Source of the DNA: Lepas anatifera
Taxonomy: Eukaryota; Arthropoda; Thecostraca; Lepadidae
DNA length: 64,000 nucleotides
Reading direction: 5' to 3'
Assembly (NCBI GenBank): GCA_034440635.1
Contig: JAOTON010000773.1
Coordinates: 1,423,501-1,487,500, forward strand
In this document: piece by piece, positions 36,171 to 50,239 of the stretch
Layout of the letters: each line of letters begins with the position of its first letter
Numbering within the stretch: the first letter of the stretch is position 1
The notes under the pieces: model-generated
Seen by the model: the letters and a program-made list of their open reading frames with translations, nothing else
What the model was told of the DNA's origin: nothing
Database searches by the model: none
Made by a program: the position numbers and the translations under genes

Positions 36171-38923
36171 TCTGTGCATCTCAAACTAATTAGATTAGAT
36201 TTGAAGTGCAGCTCCGAGAGCCCGAGAAGAATATGTTTTATTTCTGCTCCATCCACTGAACATGAATCTGGAGATGCCTAACTCCATTAGATAATTAGGA
36301 CCGGTGAATCTCTTTCTTGGGGGTATTAATCTTGCATGACGTGCCGAAGGGACAGGAAATGCCGTGGCAGGGTGGTCATAAACGTGATTGGAGGTAGTTG
36401 AAATCTGACTTGTAGCCGCCGGCCAAAAGCCAGTCCTCATCGCGAGTTCATTGGCTGCAGATGTGATCTCGAAAGCCGCGCAAAACTGGCCGCTGCAATG
36501 TGCCGATCTGTTGATAGTGATCTCGAGTGGCCGTCGGCAGCCCCACGCGGCTCTCCAAGGTCAAGAGCCTGCACCCATCGCAACATCGTCAAGGTCATGG
36601 GTGTCATGGCAGGGAGCTGTATTCATGCATTGCCTGGAAATTACCGCGGACCCGGAGTGTGCGATTACCACAGGGGTTGATTGCAGGTCCGCGAATCTGG
36701 ACCCACTGAAGGGCATATAACGGCTGGTGTTTCCAGGAATAGCCAAATTAGGGCTGTGACTTCCGTTAGAGGCTATTGATTGTAGAGTGCTTATGCGGCA
36801 ATCAAGTGATGGATTTTGCAGAGCGAGCATCATGCATGGCCTGTCCGCCCGTGTCGTGGCGGCGGAGGAAGGCGATGGGCGGAGTCATGAAATGCCAACG
36901 GCCTCGGCCGTATCACATCCAGTAAACCAGCTGGCCTGCAAACTGGAATTTGGCCGCGTCCGGTGAACTCGCTCGGACTTAGTGTGAGAGAAATGTCATG
37001 GTTGTCCGTTGGAAACCGTTATTTCGTTTGCTCTGCTGGTTTGGGGCTGGGATACGTAACTGGGAGGTGTTTGACAATGCACGATCTTTGTGTCAAATTA
37101 CAGCTTAACCATAATCACATGTGATTTTGCTTAAACGCTGGCTCGGTTGGGGTACTATTTTGGGAACATTTACTTTGATGCTACGCACGCCTACAACAGT
37201 TTCTAACCCTGTAGGTGTCTCCAAACCTAGGTTCACATTTTCCGTGTATTCTCTCTGTAATGAGACTTTGTATTTTTCGCAAATTTTATCACATGTTTAT
37301 TTGTATTTTCTTGTTCAACGCGTCTCTGCCTCTATACGTGTCATTGGCGCACATCTGCCGAAACACAACGGTTCCTTCTGACGACCCTCGAGGGGGAGGG
37401 GGTTTCAGACGGGGGCGTTTCTCTGCAGACGTCCCCGCTCTGTGTCTGTACTTAGTGCGATGAGACAACATGCTGTCAGCGCACGTTCCCTAGTGCCAGC
37501 GACGGCGTGCAGTCTGCCGTTGCCGACGTCCTTACTGAGCGGCGTCGCGTCGTCCTGGTACATTCGTACCTGTCGCATACGATACTGAAAGGAGTGAAGA
37601 AGTTTAGGCGACGCTATAATTGTATTTCCCCTCGGCATGTACGATAAGCAGCCCAGGAAACAGATTGGTTGGTTTCGATCATCTGATACGAATCACTCAC
37701 TTCCACTTAGTTACCCAATGTCAAATCGGAGACCGTGTTTGTTGTTCCAGCCAGGAAGGAAAGAGTCGGTGGCGTGTGTCCAGGTGTTTCGGTGTCGTGA
37801 CGGTGCGGCCGCGGACGCGGATCAGTCACGCTGACGCCGACGGCGGCGCTCGGGCTGCGACGGCAGCTCAGTCACTGCCCGTCGCCGGGGCCAGCTTCAT
37901 CCGTCTGTCGCTGGCGCGTCGATGGCCCGCTCGTACCGAGCTCGGTCTGCGGCCGGCTCCAGCCACGAGTCCAGGATAGCGCTGACTATCACGGGATATT
38001 GATGATGTTCTCCCAGGATAGATCGCAAATCTATGGGATCTGTTGTTTCACTTCGTCGATAGATGCGATGTGCATTTCAGGCTTGTGGTTTTCGATGGAA
38101 TAGTTGGCGTGTGGATTTCGTGACCTTCCCCGCTGCCGCCGCTGCTGGAAGCGCCCCTGCCGTCGCCGCCACGAAACTCCGTCGTGTCGATCGTCGCTCG
38201 GCGTCGCGCAGTCTGCCCGACACGCCCACGTGGCGGTCGTCGGGGGCGGAACGTTAACGACGGAGCAGACGGGGCGGGGCGGGGGGAGGGGGGTGTCACC
38301 GATGCACAGACCGAGGATAAACGCTGTTGGCGAAACACAGGCTTTGCATTGCATTGTCTTTCGTGACATTATTCGTTGCTTGCATGATGTGTTGAAAAAG
38401 GAGAGTGCTACGACTGCGAAGATAGTTTTTGATGTTGTCACCCAATGGAACCTTACGTGCAAGATTTTGTGCGGTTTTATAAAGGCAAAGGTTCATTCCG
38501 GAGCGTTCATTTCTATGCGCTTACTCCGTGGCGTGTCCTGAACCCAGTTTTTCTATTTGACCAGTTCATAACGTGACTGGTCGGAAAGCATGCATTTCTA
38601 TTTGCGGGAGAGACCACCCTGGCCTGCTGACACGTACAAGAAGAAAGCTGCGGCATTCCAGCTGTGCCCCCGCCCCTGTTTCTTTTGGAGCTGTCACGCA
38701 CCTTGTTAGCGGGCGGTGCGGTTTGTAGGCGGGACACGTGCAGTGGAGCCTTGTTGTGGCGATAGCAATGATGTTTGGTGCGTGTAACTACGGCGAGCTC
38801 ACTTCATCCAGACGTGGTCACCACCACCTGATATCTAGTGTAAGCCTAGCTCCTGGACTGTCCACCCCTCCAGAACGCCAGGGATAATAACTCCGGTATG
38901 TAGGTTTTCGTATCCATGTGCCC

Positions 38924-39055
38924 ATTGGCGGACGCAGAAAGGGGTCAAGGGGCCATGTCCTCCCAAATGGCGAAATTTTGGCCGATTAAAAAAACACATG
39001 TTTTTACGATTTTTCCCGAATTCCCCCCCCAACGGCGCTCTTAGGTCCGCCAGGG
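38924..39055 (+). mobile_element. hAT-like MITE, 132 bp
   Basis: It runs from CATTGGCGGACGCAG to GGTCCGCCAGGG. The flanks are CATGTGCC (38916-38923) and TATGTGCC (39056-39063), seven of eight identical. The interior contains AAATTTTGGCC and AAAAACACATG-TTTTT blocks and is non-coding. Confidence 0.75.
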
Positions 39056-39424
39056 TATGTGCCGGTTCGTATTTTTTTGGTATGCCTCCGTCCAGTTGGA
39101 CGCTGCCTCTTGTTAGGATTCTTCCGCGATTGGCGAGTTCCAATTTGTCATTAATAATTGCTGCTGGGTATGGCGTCATCTGCTGTCTTAATTGTAGAGC
39201 GCGCTCCGCCCTGGCCCAAGACTGCCGTGCTTCCGGGAGGCTCGATCCTCCTCTGGTATGTTGGAACCGCCCATTGTCTCGCGATTATTGACCCCCACCG
39301 GAATCACGCCTCGCATGTGGGAAGCGCTCGTGGTGGTCTGAGGATAGCATCCACCAGCGAAGTGTCTTTAGTTACCGAACCATCATCTGCCTTCTGCATT
39401 ATCTGATGTAGCTGCCAGGGATAT

Positions 39425-39530
39425 GCCCCGCGGCGCCGTCTTCACCCCCTCCCCGCCGCGGTACACCCCGCGGTTCTGTTCTCACCCCCTCCCCCGTGCG
39501 GCCGTGGTATGCCCCGCGGCGGTGTGGTTA
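39425..39530 (+). repeat. GC-rich tandem duplication, ~47-bp unit
   Basis: Two and a third diverged copies run in tandem, each with CCCCGCGG, CTCACCCCCTCCCC and GCGG-GGTA blocks. Confidence 0.65.
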
Positions 39531-39878
39531 GCACAGCCTGAGGTGACAGCGTTAATTTAATTAACAGGCAGCGGAAACAAGGCGGTGCCCGCCGCCCCAT
39601 TACCGCAACGGCCACCTGTGAACGAGCCCGGGATCGTGGGACAGAACCGCCGCTGAAATAAAACGCTTTGGTGGTCACTGGCCTGAAGCCTAATCATCGC
39701 GCACTGGCGTGTGTTTTGCTGATGTTTCGAGGAGGAGGAGGTCGTGCCAGAAACGTCGCTCCATTGCAGAGCTGACATGTACTTGAACTGCCAACGGAAG
39801 GATATCATGTATGACAATACCTGTTTAATTCCTGAAGCCTCTGGACGTATCTTGTCTTCTGAGATAAGTATTTAAGAC

Positions 39879-39938
39879 AGGCGGATCCAGGATTTCCGAC
39901 CAGAGGGGGCACCTGGCGCCATACAGACCAGGGGCGCA
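39879..39938 (+). mobile_element. Possible hAT-like left end
   Basis: CAGGCGGATCCAGGATTTCC resembles the terminal sequence of the other elements. No matching right end or duplication was identified. Confidence 0.35.
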
Positions 39939-41277
39939 GTGGGCGGCTGTGTGAAGCGTCGCGCTCGTCGTCGTCGACGGCGACGGGACAGTGTTCACCT
40001 GCCGACGGGGCAGTGTCCGCGCACGCGGCCCATTAGCAGATTAAACCGCATCGTCGTCGGTGGGACTCCGGGGGCGCTCACGAAGCTGGAAGACCGGGCT
40101 CACTGTCGGACCCGTTCATGCAAATAGCTCGGTCAGTTTTCAGCTCCACGGTGGATGATTCTGCTGTTTCTTTGGTTTGCGAGATACTTATCTCCTACTA
40201 ATAGATGGGTGTTTCATACTAGTTTGCTGGTTCCTACAGTCTTTCTACCTGGCCGAATATTGCAACAGAACGACGATATCTGATGTGGAATGCAGCCTCG
40301 CATTGTTTCTCTCTAATGCTTGATGTCTTGCTGATGGCAACATTCCCCAACTGGAACCCAAAAAGCTACTTAGGTCTTGAGAATATCCTTTAATCACGTC
40401 ATTCCCCAATTCAAGTCCTGTTGTTGCTTACCCCCAACCTTGAGAGAACTACTTCACGTTCCCTGCAACAATCCTCCAACTCCCTGACGACTCGTGTTTT
40501 CTCCGTGCCGTTGCCGTTTCGCGAATGAGTTGTTTTGTTGTTGCTATGCACGTTGTAACACAAGTCTGGGAAAATCCTGGCCGGCCCCGAGCTGCGCCCC
40601 CGCAGTTGCTGGGGCCGCCGCCCCGAGATAATCAGCTGACATGCGATCGACAGCGCATGCGTGCCGGAAGCCTCAGATCTGATGCATGTTTCCTGGCGTG
40701 CACTACAAATGGTTCTTTTGAGTAGCTCTCATTTAGGTATGCTGAGTTTCAGTTGCGTCAGGGAGTTTTACGGTGGGATTGTTTGCAAGGAATTGTATAA
40801 AATCGGTTCCGGTCGAAGGATGAGTTGTCTTCAGCGACGCCCTAACCAGGAAATCCGGCTGCCTATAGAAACAAAAGAATATTGAAAAGGGATACATAAT
40901 TTATTTTTCCTTGAATTGTTCGAAATTTGAGTACTTTAAGGATGCGTTTTCCTGTCCAACTTGGAAAGTCACTTACAATGCAGACGAAAATAGTTTTTCA
41001 TTGTGTGTAAAGACAATGTCTGGTTTTGGGTGAAATATTTTGAACACCTGGTTGGATCAATGCTAAGCATTGTAGAAACATTATGAGGGATATCATGCAG
41101 TGTAAAGCTTCACAGTCGCGGTGCCACCAATTTTTCATCCAAGCTACTCTTTTTTATGATCTGACATCAACTTTTGCGATACTTACCCCGGTCACGAAAA
41201 AAATCTTAAAAATTCTGAAAGCCAACCTGAAGCTGTCCCAACTCACCGTCAATTTTGGTCCGGCTGATCTGGCTTTT

Positions 41278-41393
41278 GACCTGGCGGGTCTGTGCAGACT
41301 CTTCAGGAGCCCTCGCCCCACACCGGTAGCCGTCTGACCTGGCTGGTCTGTACAGGCCCTTCAGGAGCCCTCGCCCCACTCCGGTAGCCGGTT
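41278..41393 (+). repeat. 58-bp tandem duplication
   Basis: Two adjacent copies (41278-41335 and 41336-41393) of a 58-bp unit, GACCTGGC(G/T)GGTCTGT...CGGTAGCC, differ at only a few bases and show no length change. Confidence 0.9.
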
Positions 41394-43957
41394 CACCGAT
41401 AACCATCTCCGTCGCCGCTGTGTCGGCAAATATGGAGCCTGGAATGCATGGACGGTCAGTGCCGGTTTTAGCGCTGGAGTACTGGAACCGTGCAGTTTTC
41501 CCAGAGGGTGTACAGGCTCGTCTGGGATGTTAGAGAACTTTCCGTGACAGTACATCCACCATGGGGGGTGGATTATGTTATCGAAATTATTTTGTGTTGC
41601 TGCGACGATTTTAGTCAACCGGGGCTTGGAAATGATTTCGGTCGACGCCTGCAGGTGTTTGGAATTGATTTTTAATATGGGCCCGAATCGCTTTCCAAAC
41701 TATTATTTGCTGTCAAGATTTCCCCATCTGCAGGTGTACATCTTCGCTGGTTTATCTGATTTGGTCTTTTAATCATTCTGCTTAGTGTTGTTGATGACAT
41801 TCGGAAATAACGTTTGGTATTAATTTTCTAAAAGACTTACATTTTGTGTTGTCTTTTCGGAATTATTTTACCACCGAATGTTTTCTCTTTACTTTTGATA
41901 TCACTGAAGATTCTCAGGTAAAACCTCCTATATTTCGACATGAATACCGTCAATATATCCTAACCGCTCCCCTGTGGTTGTCATTTTAAATGGAGGAAAA
42001 CCAGACCGTACTTAAACTCTCCCACGTCTCGAAGTAAGCGCTCATATTGGGATGACCATTCTGGGATATTCATTTTTAAGGGCCCCTTGGTACACCCACT
42101 CGCCGCCCAGCATGACTGACGAGTTGTACTAAGTCCGGTCATTTGGGATTAAAGGCTCTGGGTTAACAGAGTGAAACATATGTGACATTATATGCATTTT
42201 CAATGGTCTTCGAGAAGAAAATGAATGAATCTTTGCGAGCACGCGAACACCATTAATTATAGACTGAATAATACCTGCAATAGTTAAAAATTAGAGGTCC
42301 GGCAATTTCCATGGTGATAGTATGACGATTGGGCGACGTCGAAGAAAACCTAGAACCAGCCGTGACTGATATTTATTGATTTGTGACGGGAATGAATGAT
42401 GATATCATCCTCTATAATATTTATCATGACTGTCGGCTCTGGAAAGTAGGTAGATCCGTCCTTTTTGCCATAAACGTCTTAGGCAAAACCGCGGAGGGAG
42501 TGATGGATACTCCGTATTTTGATGAGTATTTGTGAGGCAGCCGGTTTTCGCACCTGCGGACGGGAATCCAGCCATGCTTGATGAGTTTCGTCGCTGACGG
42601 ATGGTGCCTTATCACGGAAATAAATTACGGAACGTTTTTATTATGCCCGGACGGTTTGACGGATCGGGTATGGTAATGGCGCTCAATCACTCCTGGGGTT
42701 ACCCAGGCCATAGCATGGGGAGCCGCTGCAGGCTAAAGGCTTATAGCTATATTTTTTCTTTTCTTTTCAAAAGGGATTGTGAAATGTGAATAGAGATGCG
42801 TGAACAAATAGCCTCCGTATTGCATTAAGAATCGAGTATGATTTACCACCCTTTGGAGAAGATTGATCAGGTCACGTGGGCAAATTTGGACAAAATCGCT
42901 ACAGTTGTCTACAGACAATAAATACCTCCCTGGCTCTATATTCGTGGACGAAGTCTAACTGCAGTTGTATAGGTACACATCATCACTAGAAACCTTGTAG
43001 GCTCTCTTGACCGCCAATTGATTTTAGTTTTCTGAAAACTCCATGGTTGCATGACTATATGTGGGGTCAGTCCCTTCAAGTGCACGAATCGCAAATCAAA
43101 ATGCTACATCTCGAAATATTACCCTCACCTTCCAAGCTTGATCTACAGTGATATGGCTCAGTTCATTTTAAGTGGGGATCGAGTTATCAAACGCAGCAAG
43201 ATTCTTTTCTGGTTAGGATAATTTAGAACACGCTCATCTGAAGCTTAGTCGGCAGTCAACAAGCGGGATGGGGCTCTCTTTTACCGAGTGCGCGGCAGGA
43301 AGCCCCGCATCTGCCCCGAATAGCTTCATTAAGGTCTGCAGCGGCACGTCGCCTGGTATCTCAGGCAGCGATTATTCATCGTACACGCACACCCTGGAGC
43401 ACGCTCACGCCAGGGGCGCACTCAGGAGCGGCGCCGGTGGGGCAGCTGAATCCCGGCGCACCGGTGACTGGCTGGATTGTTCCGTAGTTCTCTAGGTTTT
43501 GAAATAAAGCTTGTGTCGTATAAGGGCTTCAACCTGAAATTATCTGTGATATTTAATGTCCTACAGCTGCCTTTTTATTCAGCTTTAGCAGCTGAGTGTA
43601 TCTGCGTGCTTTGTCTGTAAACCACTGAGTCGGCTTTCCCCCGATGACTTACAGGTGATGCCAGCGTGTTAATGAATGCAAACTACACCGCTTCAGACCC
43701 ACGAGCCCCGGTTTGTTTGTGCGTGCCCAGAATACGATCACGCGATATCTCGCCGTAAATTTGCATCTCCTCTTAACGCGCGTGTGCGTGGAGTCCTGAC
43801 GATATCCGTAATGGAATTTATGTTGTTGTTAGATTTAATGTGTTGGCTTTCTCTTCGGATACCATCTTACCCGTGTGAGCCGATTACCAAGTAGGAGATC
43901 GGGATGTAACCACCGAGGTGCACGGATAAAAGCATGGCGCTGGGAGTCACACAGCGT

Positions 43958-44080
43958 CAGTGGCAGATCTAGGATTTCGCAAGGGGGGTGGAATTCGAGG
44001 GGCAGGGAGCAACATAGCACTTGGTGGAGGGGGGGCACCGCCTAGTTTTTGCCTTGGGCGCCCTTCTGACTGCAATTTTC
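43958..44080 (+). mobile_element. Possible hAT-like left end
   Basis: CAGTGGCAGATCTAGGATTTCG resembles a terminus of the hAT-like group. The right end is not defined, so the end coordinate is approximate. Confidence 0.3.
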
Positions 44081-46525
44081 AGCGTTTTTTTTAGGTTGTC
44101 GCTTTTTCAGAAGTATTATCGAAGAGGGACTTATTTCATCTTGGCCGGGGACCACCTATATAATATATGTTCCAGCGCCTCCTCAAGCCGACTCCAAACT
44201 CCTTCAAGTTCCTCCAATTTCCTCCTGCGCTTTCCAGAGTCTCCTCAAATTTCCTCGAAGCTCATCCAAGCTCATCTCAAAGCTCCTCTTATTTCCTCAA
44301 ACGAGAGGTGGTTTTTCGGGGAAGGCTAGATAAGCACGATTCTGGCATACGAATTTCATTTAATATGGCCAAGCAGCGGTTGAGACCTGCATTCACTTTC
44401 GAGGCTTTGCTGCCCCCCCCCCCGCCCCGATATAAACGTGTTTGATGAAATGGGCCGTTTTTGTTTTCAAGCGAAAAATTGGGGCTGGGCAAACTTGTCT
44501 TCTGCGCCAAAAATTGATGGGGGCCTGTAGATCGTTGCTCATCGCTAGCAGTGGGTTTTACCATGCATTTCAACACTTTAGCAATGCCCAGTGCAACCGT
44601 CCGTTCTAAGAACAATGATCATCGAGGTTTAATGAGTTTGGGTTATGCTTTGGCAGTCAGCGTGGGTCGCTCGGCATCATTCCGCGAACAGCGAGCGCAT
44701 AGCTTTGAACAAGGTCGTCGGCATTTGTCAGTGCCGTTGCGGTTACCCATGCTGGCTAGCGCATGTCATCGCGGGCTGAGGTTTCACCGCTGCCTCCGCC
44801 AGTCATTGGGGGGGTTGCAAGGTCGGGGCGTCGTGGCTCACGTGCGCGGATTAGGCGGCGGTGGGCGGGGGCACGTGCGATAGGTGTTTACGCCGAATAT
44901 AAGTTTGAGGGAAATACAGTCACCAGTGTATTTTGATGGAGGTGATGATTCTAGACAGGATGGGGAGGCGGCGAATGCTCCCTAACACAGCGCTGTTTTT
45001 GTTGTTTAACGCAAGTGTGACTGCCGCTGGTTGCGAAAGCGGCTTGGGGGCAGCGGTTTCGAAAGGAAGCCCCAAATCCATCAGGGTAGCCACTCCGTCA
45101 CTGTTAGGTTTTGACGCCTCCTTAGAAGTCGACAGGTTCCTATTTTTATGCTGATTTGACAGTTATCACCTTCATTTGAGACGGGGAGTGGTGACAATTT
45201 GAACTCATCGATCACGACGCTTCAACTTTCTCCACTTAAACCGGCCAGTTTAATGCTCTTCGGCCCCGACATGCACTGGAGCTGGACACATGGCCTACTC
45301 CGACACCTCGATCCATCATGCTACCCTCTGATATTCTGCTGCCGATAGCGACTCGTCGGCCGACCGATTCGGGTGTCATTCCTGCCTACTTTTCATAGCG
45401 TTAGCATGTCACAGTGAGTATGTTCTGCAGAGTTGCTCACTGATCTGCAGCATACGAAATAAGCTGACCACAGTGGCCTGACATTCTTGTTACCTTTCGA
45501 AACATACCCGCATGCGTCAAAGGAATGGTTGAATTGATATATAAATCCATCTTAAATACATGTATATTGCTGTTGGGTGAATAATGTTGTAATGAATGCA
45601 CGGTTTTTACCACTTGGTATGGTAGGAACTTTTCGCAATTTCACTCAAATAATTCCTTATCCCCACCTGTTTTTTCCGAATCACCTTGTATGGGATAATC
45701 TGTTTTCTTCCAGGCGTCTGATGAGCGTTTTTATCCCGTACCGTCGCCGTCAGCACGTGGCAATGACCTGGATCCCTCTTTAATAACCGCCGGCGTCTCA
45801 AGACTCAGGCATCCATACTCCATCATCCCGTGGTCGCCGTCGCGCACGCGGCGGCGTCGGCGGCTACCCCTCCCCCTCCCCGTCTGCGGGTCGCGCGTGC
45901 GCCGAGGTCACGCGACAGCGGGAAGGGTTGCCCCTCCCCACACCGTTCCCCAGCTCGGAGGTTGTCGGGAGCATCTCAACACTGGTGTTTTTGTGGCAGT
46001 TTGAGCCCTCACACCTGCGGCTGAATTTGCCTCGGGGTTAGCGGGTGCCACAAAGGTCTGCGACCTCTGTGACCTTTATGGAGTGATTGACCTCGATGGC
46101 GACCTCGTCGCATGCAATGTGTGATTGAAGCCGACGTTGAATGCTACATGCTGGAAACTGTGACGGGTGGGAGGTGGTGACCCCGGGGGGCATTGTGCAA
46201 CTGCTGAGGAAAACCAGCCAAAATAGCGATGGGGAGACACATTCAGCAGTGTAATTGCTCACATGTTTACCAACGGTATCAACAGCGACATGCAGAAGAC
46301 CCAGACGTCGCCCAGATAACCATAGTTTGTGTCTTTGGTGCTGAAACCCGGGAGACGTCTGGGACTTACATGGACCTTGTTGTTCCCACGGCCTGTGGCT
46401 GTGCCGCGCCAGAGTGATGGTTTTGTAACATCGGCGTCCCAGTTGGTGTTCGCAGGTGGCCCAGGGTACATCACGTGCTGGTCACGGCCGGGGACACAGC
46501 TGGCCGACCAGTCACGGTCTCCGGC

Positions 46526-46943
46526 CAGCGGTGCTGCTAAACTGGGATTGTTGGATTATCAGCGGCGCTGCTAAACTGGGATTGTTGGATTATCAGCGGC
46601 GCTGCTAAACTGGGATTGTTGGATTATCAGCGGTGCTGCTAGACTGGGATTGTTAGATTATCAGCGGCGCTGCTAAACTGGGATTGTTAGATTATCAGCG
46701 GTGCTGCTAAACTGGGATTGTTAGATTATCAGCGGCGCTGCTAAACTGGGATTGTTAGATTATCAGCGGTGCTGCTAAACTGGGATTGTTGGATTATCAG
46801 CGGCGCTGCTAAACTGGGATTGTTAGATTATCAGCGGCGCTGCTAAACTGGGATTGTTAGATTATCAGCGGCGCTGCTAAACTGGGATTGTTGGATTATC
46901 AGCGGCGCTGCTAAACTGGGATTGTTAGATTATCAGCGGCGCT
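46526..46943 (+). repeat. 34-bp minisatellite, 12.3 copies
   Basis: There are twelve full copies plus 10 bases of a 34-bp unit, all the same length with no indels. The unit spans CAGCGG(C/T)GCTGCTAAACTGG, GATTGTT and (G/A)GATTAT. Only three positions vary noticeably: CGG(C/T)G, TT(G/A)GAT and one AAAC/AGAC. Each unit junction forms the near-palindrome TTATCAGCGGCGCTGCTAA. Confidence 0.97.
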
Positions 46944-49900
46944 CAGTCTGAATCGTCCCAACGGTCGGGGCGATTTAAAAAGCTCGACTCCCTCTGTGGG
47001 TGGGGAGAGAGGTCCCGGTTTTGCCGCTCCGGGACATGCAAACCTTTTTATAGCGAGGGACTAACGACCATGTTCGGTTCACGCAGCTTTTTTTTGCTCA
47101 TGATGGGCTGCTTGACTCGTGAGATCTCGTGATTTGCGTGTTCTCATGGACCCCAGCGTTTTCCCACGTCGCCGAGTGCGTTTGTCGTAGTCTGAACGGT
47201 TCGGGGTTAGAATTCGATGTTACCCAAGAGTGAGTTGCTGGCTATTCGCGGGAGGATTTTCACAGTGTGAACTGTGATTAAGTTGTACTACAATGTCGAT
47301 TCACACGGTCTGTATGAATTATCGCCGAAAAAGAGTAATTCTAGTTCATGATTCCTGCCATACTTCATGTCGATATGTGTATCTTTGGTATTATTTTCTG
47401 TGGATATGAGAACCTAACAGATGTAAAGCCAGTCTTTTCTGTACGAGTTGAATTATGATACCCTTCATTTCATCGCCTCGTATCGCCGACTTTGATGGTC
47501 GAGACATTACAGAAATTGGCGAGGCTCTTGCGTATTAAACATGTTTTTAAGTGCTGGGCCATTCGCCATATGTTGGATAGGTGGCCATTTGTAAGGAAAC
47601 AGGTCGAGGTTAAGTCATACAAGTTTTTATATCTCAAGTTGTTAATAAGTGAAATCTAACCTTCTTTGGTATTCGCCAGCCTATGAAGCATAGTAGAAGC
47701 TGATGGGAGTGCTTACAAAATCCATCTGCTGATAGCTCCCTGTCACTGAAGTGGTTTTCCAGTTCACAACCGGATGTGGCCGGATGTGGCCCCGGACAAA
47801 GCTTGCAATAAAATGTTCCCGCCTGGTTTCAAAGTAAAGGTAATAATAAAGATATGGTGGCTTTATATATATGTGGTATAAGAGTGGCGATACTTTCACA
47901 GGGTTATTTTCCATAAATTTCCATTATTTTGATTTCCTTGACATCACTTAAACCCCGAAAACTTAAACACTTAGAACAAATGCCTGTAATTCATAATCAT
48001 GAATCCCACACACCCTGCCATTCCTTTATTTTTCATTTCCTTCACACAACTTCCTTAAAACAACTCCCAGTCATTGGCATCGACGCTGCCCCCATGCCAT
48101 CCCGCCGTTTAGGGCCATTCTCCGGCCTCATCCCTACCCTGGTTAACTGGACCGGTCACTGCCAGCATTAATCACGAGCGGTCACGTGGCGCTGTCCGTG
48201 TAACGAGTCACTCACACAGTGCTTACGCCGGACATGACCGAACGACATGACTGAACGACTGTCAGACTCCTCTGACGGACGCTAATGACTGTCACTTAGG
48301 GGTCGGAGACCACGCTGCACATCGCTCCGCCCGCCCATTGAATGATGGTGGCTTTGCATTGGCGTGACACAGATTTGTCAACGGGGGTACTGTTTGTCAT
48401 CTGAGCAAACCTTTACTGGTCGAGGCAGCGCAGAATGTGTGAAATATCAACCAATGGGGAAGATGACTCAAGCTTCTGGCTGCGCCTCTGGTTTTGCGGT
48501 TGTTGATTGCTGTGTAGCCGGTGCGAGTTTAGTATCACACACTGGGCACTTATTATCGTGAGTGGGGACGCCAGTGGGTGCCTATTAATGTTCGTTGGGC
48601 TGTTGTGGACAGTGTGGGAAGGTTCGCACACCCTGGGGTAGCCAACGGTCACCCGCCCCGCTGTGAATGTGGAGCTCGGCTGACTGCGCATGCGCACTTA
48701 ATGGACTGCAAGGACGGATGTTCAACGACATATTTGGTTGGTGTTTCTATCTCATGGGTGCTTTAGTCGTATTTTTTTCAGGTTTGTTAAGTGAACTAAG
48801 TTCTTGATTCAATCCATGTAAGTGTCTGCCAGACATTAACAATTTTTGGGTACAAGGTTTCAAACCAAGTTGTGACCTCTGCTCTGATTCATTCCAGGCT
48901 TGGCATTTTGCTGAATTGCGCTCGACAATCGCTTCTATCCGTCTGTGCTCATATCATACTTTTTTGGGATTGGGACGTTCCAATGCTGTCATTTGCCATT
49001 ACCAGCTTTAATGCTTCATCGTCGTGTGGCGGAAAAACTGCGGGCTGAAAACTTTAAACTTTCTTGAGGACCATCTCTTGCCGAGTATGGCCGGCTATGG
49101 CCGGCTCGTCTGGGCCACATTGATCAGAGGATGGTGAGAGCCGTTAAACTGGGACCTGCTGCTGCGAATAGCTGCAGACACAGCTCAGGAACATGAAACT
49201 GCCCTCCTTCCGCGGCCACCCACTGGTGGTGCGGAACCGACGACCTTCCCCGACCTACCCGGAGGTGATGCAAAACAGTATGTCTCTCGCACCCATTGGT
49301 GATGCGAACTTCTACCGTGATCGCTGGCGGTAGCAAAACTAAATGCCGAACTTAAATTTCCTTTCCAAAACCTTGAGTGTTCAAGCTTCGTTTGAACGTG
49401 TATATTCTTATTACAGTTGGTTTTGGGTATGCAAGATACCAACTTTCGCTTCACCAAACAGAGCCCTTCCCCTGACTGGGAGCAGTGGTCTCCTTCGGGA
49501 CTCACAAATTAGGGAGTAAAAACAGGTCGACACGCATCATAAAGCCTGCCGACAAAAACTCTCCCCTGCACCCTGCCGCCCGGGGCCCGGTCTGTGTGTG
49601 GGAGAGATGGAACGATAAGCCGACCTCGGGGGAGGGCACGGACTGCAGGATCGGGATCATGGGAGTTTGAAACGTTTCTTCTTGGAGGGCCAGAACAGGT
49701 GACTTATGTTATCAGGGAGTGTCAGAAGAATATCGAAATGGGAGAACGCTTCTTCACGGTGCTCTTGTTCTGCAACTAGAAACTACATTACCCCGGGATT
49801 TCGTAGTGAAGTCTGGACGAGAGCGTCTAAAAATAGCCCATTGTTCCTCCCACTGTCGGTTGTGAAGCTGGTCCTAGTCCTTGGTCCGGGTACCCCCATG

Positions 49901-50239
49901 GCTGACTGCTGTTTGGTTGTTCGTCCACACTCTGGGAGACGGCTGGTAACTCCATTCGAATGAAGTCACGACCCTTACATAAATAGACACGGTGGGAAGC
50001 CTTTCGCGAGGGCGCTGTCTTCGTCTTGGGTTTCTGCCGAATGGTGGCGTAGTTTATGCTGTCACATGAATTGGAGATTGCTTCATTGGGGTGACAGAGC
50101 TTGGGGAACGAGCCGTTTTTTTTCAAACAAAAACTCGACATTCAGATGGGAACATGCTACTGTGTTCCTTCTTTGGTCCTCCAGGCCTCCTGCCAGTTTA
50201 TTTCTGCGCAAATGGTAAAGGTATTATTTGAACGTCCAG

